DNA of 14,789 nt, taken from contig JALORT010000007.1 in NCBI GenBank assembly GCA_025458755.1, forward strand, positions 1 through 14,789, read 5' to 3'. Positions within the stretch are counted from its first letter, which is position 1. Every line of letters starts with the position of its first letter. The translations under genes and the position numbers were made by a program. Of this stretch, positions 14,011 through 14,789 are shown one piece after another. A model generated the notes under the pieces. The model did no database searches. It saw only the letters and a list, made by a program, of their open reading frames with translations, and had not been told where the DNA came from. This DNA is from Methylotetracoccus sp. Lineage in GTDB: Bacteria > Pseudomonadota > Gammaproteobacteria > Methylococcales > Methylococcaceae.

Positions 14011-14729
14011 GCTTCCTCCTGGGAATGAACGGGGGGGATCTGTGAGCGCGAGTTCTCGGGTCCTGTCGCCCGCGGCGCCGCAAATAGCCGGACGCAAAGC
14101 ATGACGGGGCACCGCTGACGGTGCAAGTCCTCTGGTCGACTTTTTCATTCGCACCTCCCGGCGAAAGCGCCCGAAGTCCAGCGCTGTCTTTGAACCACAG
14201 CGTTTGCGCCGATCCGACGTTCCATCGTCATCAAACCGCAACAGAAGTCATCGATACTTTGCCGCAACGTCGGTCGGAGACAGTTCCGCAGGCGCTGGGA
14301 GTCAACGCGTCGTCCGTAACGGCGAACGTGGTGACGGACCTTCCCAGCGCGCGATGCGGACGCAGCGGCCGTGCCATAAGTTTCCATCCATAGACTGAGT
14401 GTTGTGTATGTACGAGACGAGAGTCATCGAAGCCGAAGATAACTTCCGCTGTGAGATTTCATATCGCCGCGAGTCGGCCCGAGAACCTTCGCCGGGCCGG
14501 CTGAAGTACCAGGAAATCAGCAATTTTTTCCAATTCGTCCAAGCCGTGGTACTGGTCGCCTCGGTCCTTTAGGCCGAGCCGTCTGGCTGCGGGACGCTGC
14601 AGCCCCGCGCGAAGCCGCCTGTTCACATCCGCAGCAGCCATGCCGCTCCGACCGAGACGCCAGGAAAGCCCGTGAGCGGAGTGAAGGCGCCCTGCGCTCA
14701 CGGGTCTCGACCCACGGGAGCCGATCGGC
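14011..14729. other. 720-base stretch without a convincing gene
   Basis: No recognised protein or RNA gene was found. It contains the leader of the small membrane-protein gene, a run of seven G near 14031, a short hairpin GCACCG-CTGA-CGGTGC (14109-14124), a riboswitch-like fragment (GACGCAAAGC, 14091-14100) that lacks the rest of the c-di-GMP-I aptamer, a possible 54-codon plus-strand reading frame (14408-14572), and a 10-bp hairpin close to the cytochrome gene end (14669-14704). Arg-rich minus-strand frames here look like non-coding shadows. Confidence 0.6.
14664..14704 (-). terminator. Possible terminator of the c-type cytochrome gene
   Basis: Arms 14669-14678 and 14695-14704 (CCCGTGAGCG with CGCTCACGGG) form a perfect 10-bp GC-rich stem with a 16-base loop, 26 bases past the cytochrome stop. 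On the minus strand the stem is followed by CTTTCC, a very short T-stretch, so intrinsic termination is possible but not strong. Confidence 0.5.
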
Positions 14730-14789
14730 TCATTTCATCGCGGCATAATAGTCAGCCAGGGCCTTGATTTCCTGTTGCGACAAACGCTC
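14730..14789 (-). CDS. C-terminal end of a c-type cytochrome (partial, cut by window edge)
   Basis: Only the last 19 codons and the TGA stop are inside the window; the N-terminal part lies beyond the right edge. The peptide ERLSQQEIKALADYYAAMK has the LSxQEIxxLAxYYA signature of the final helix of class I cytochromes c (such as the c4, c5 and c553 types). No heme-binding CXXCH is visible because it would be upstream. The assignment rests on this C-terminal helix alone, so the exact cytochrome class and redox partner remain unknown. Confidence 0.65.
   Translation of the reverse strand, partial: ERLSQQEIKALADYYAAMK

Noticed and set aside
14080-14124. Resemblance to a c-di-GMP-I (GEMM) riboswitch: GCAAA, then GACGCAAAGC
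   Set aside because: The hairpin that should separate the two elements is missing (only about seven bases lie between them), no closing strand is visible, and no gene follows on that strand. It is at best a remnant; an RF01051 covariance search would decide.
14145-14387. Arg-rich 80-codon minus-strand frame in the right-hand gap
   Set aside because: It has no ribosome site, no recognisable domain and a composition typical of non-coding GC-rich DNA.
14459-14701. 80-codon minus-strand frame before the cytochrome end
   Set aside because: It overlaps the likely terminator hairpin and its N-terminal half looks random. The segment DELEKIADFLVLQP is mildly protein-like but insufficient.

Overview
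The window is GC-rich, densely coded bacterial DNA. Its S15, PNPase, QueG, Nnr and TsaE proteins read as close gammaproteobacterial orthologues, and the divergent queG / nnr-tsaE arrangement is the one known from E. coli and relatives. The tandem Hsp70-like genes with a DUF2760 partner suggest an environmental gammaproteobacterium, possibly a methanotroph-like lineage; that last step is an impression, not a demonstration. No tRNA, rRNA, insertion sequence, phage gene or CRISPR array was seen.

Layout. (1) 1-156 holds nothing recognisable, then a minus-strand NTF2/SnoaL-like protein (157-759). (2) A plus-strand rpsO-pnp operon (1043-3463), ending against a perfect 16-bp hairpin (3558-3594) whose T-tract serves the converging gene. 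(3) A minus-strand Bax-inhibitor-1/YccA-type seven-helix membrane protein (3641-4315) with its own good sigma70-type promoter. (4) A minus-strand block, read right to left: a small exported protein with two cysteines (10413-10009), a single-pass membrane protein with a DUF2760 domain (9953-9303), an Hsp70-like ATPase of 647 residues (9306-7363, GTGA overlap with DUF2760), and a second, 933-residue Hsp70-like ATPase with a DUF3731-type C-terminal extension (7309-4508). A possible heat-shock (sigma32-like) promoter lies in front of the block. (5) queG on minus (11713-10562), divergent from nnr-tsaE on plus (11746-13697, ATGA overlap). (6) A small two-helix membrane protein on minus (14010-13753), a 720-base stretch with no convincing gene, and the C-terminal end of a c-type cytochrome entering from the right edge (14730-14789, minus).

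How the parts work together. rpsO-pnp joins 30S assembly with RNA decay. queG completes queuosine in tRNA, tsaE works in t6A tRNA modification, and nnr repairs hydrated NAD(P)H, so region 5 is tRNA-modification and metabolite-repair housekeeping. The least understood part is region 4: two diverged Hsp70-type ATPases translationally linked to a membrane-anchored DUF2760 protein, with no J-domain protein or GrpE in the window. It is the best candidate for an undescribed system, a dedicated and possibly membrane-associated chaperone machine.
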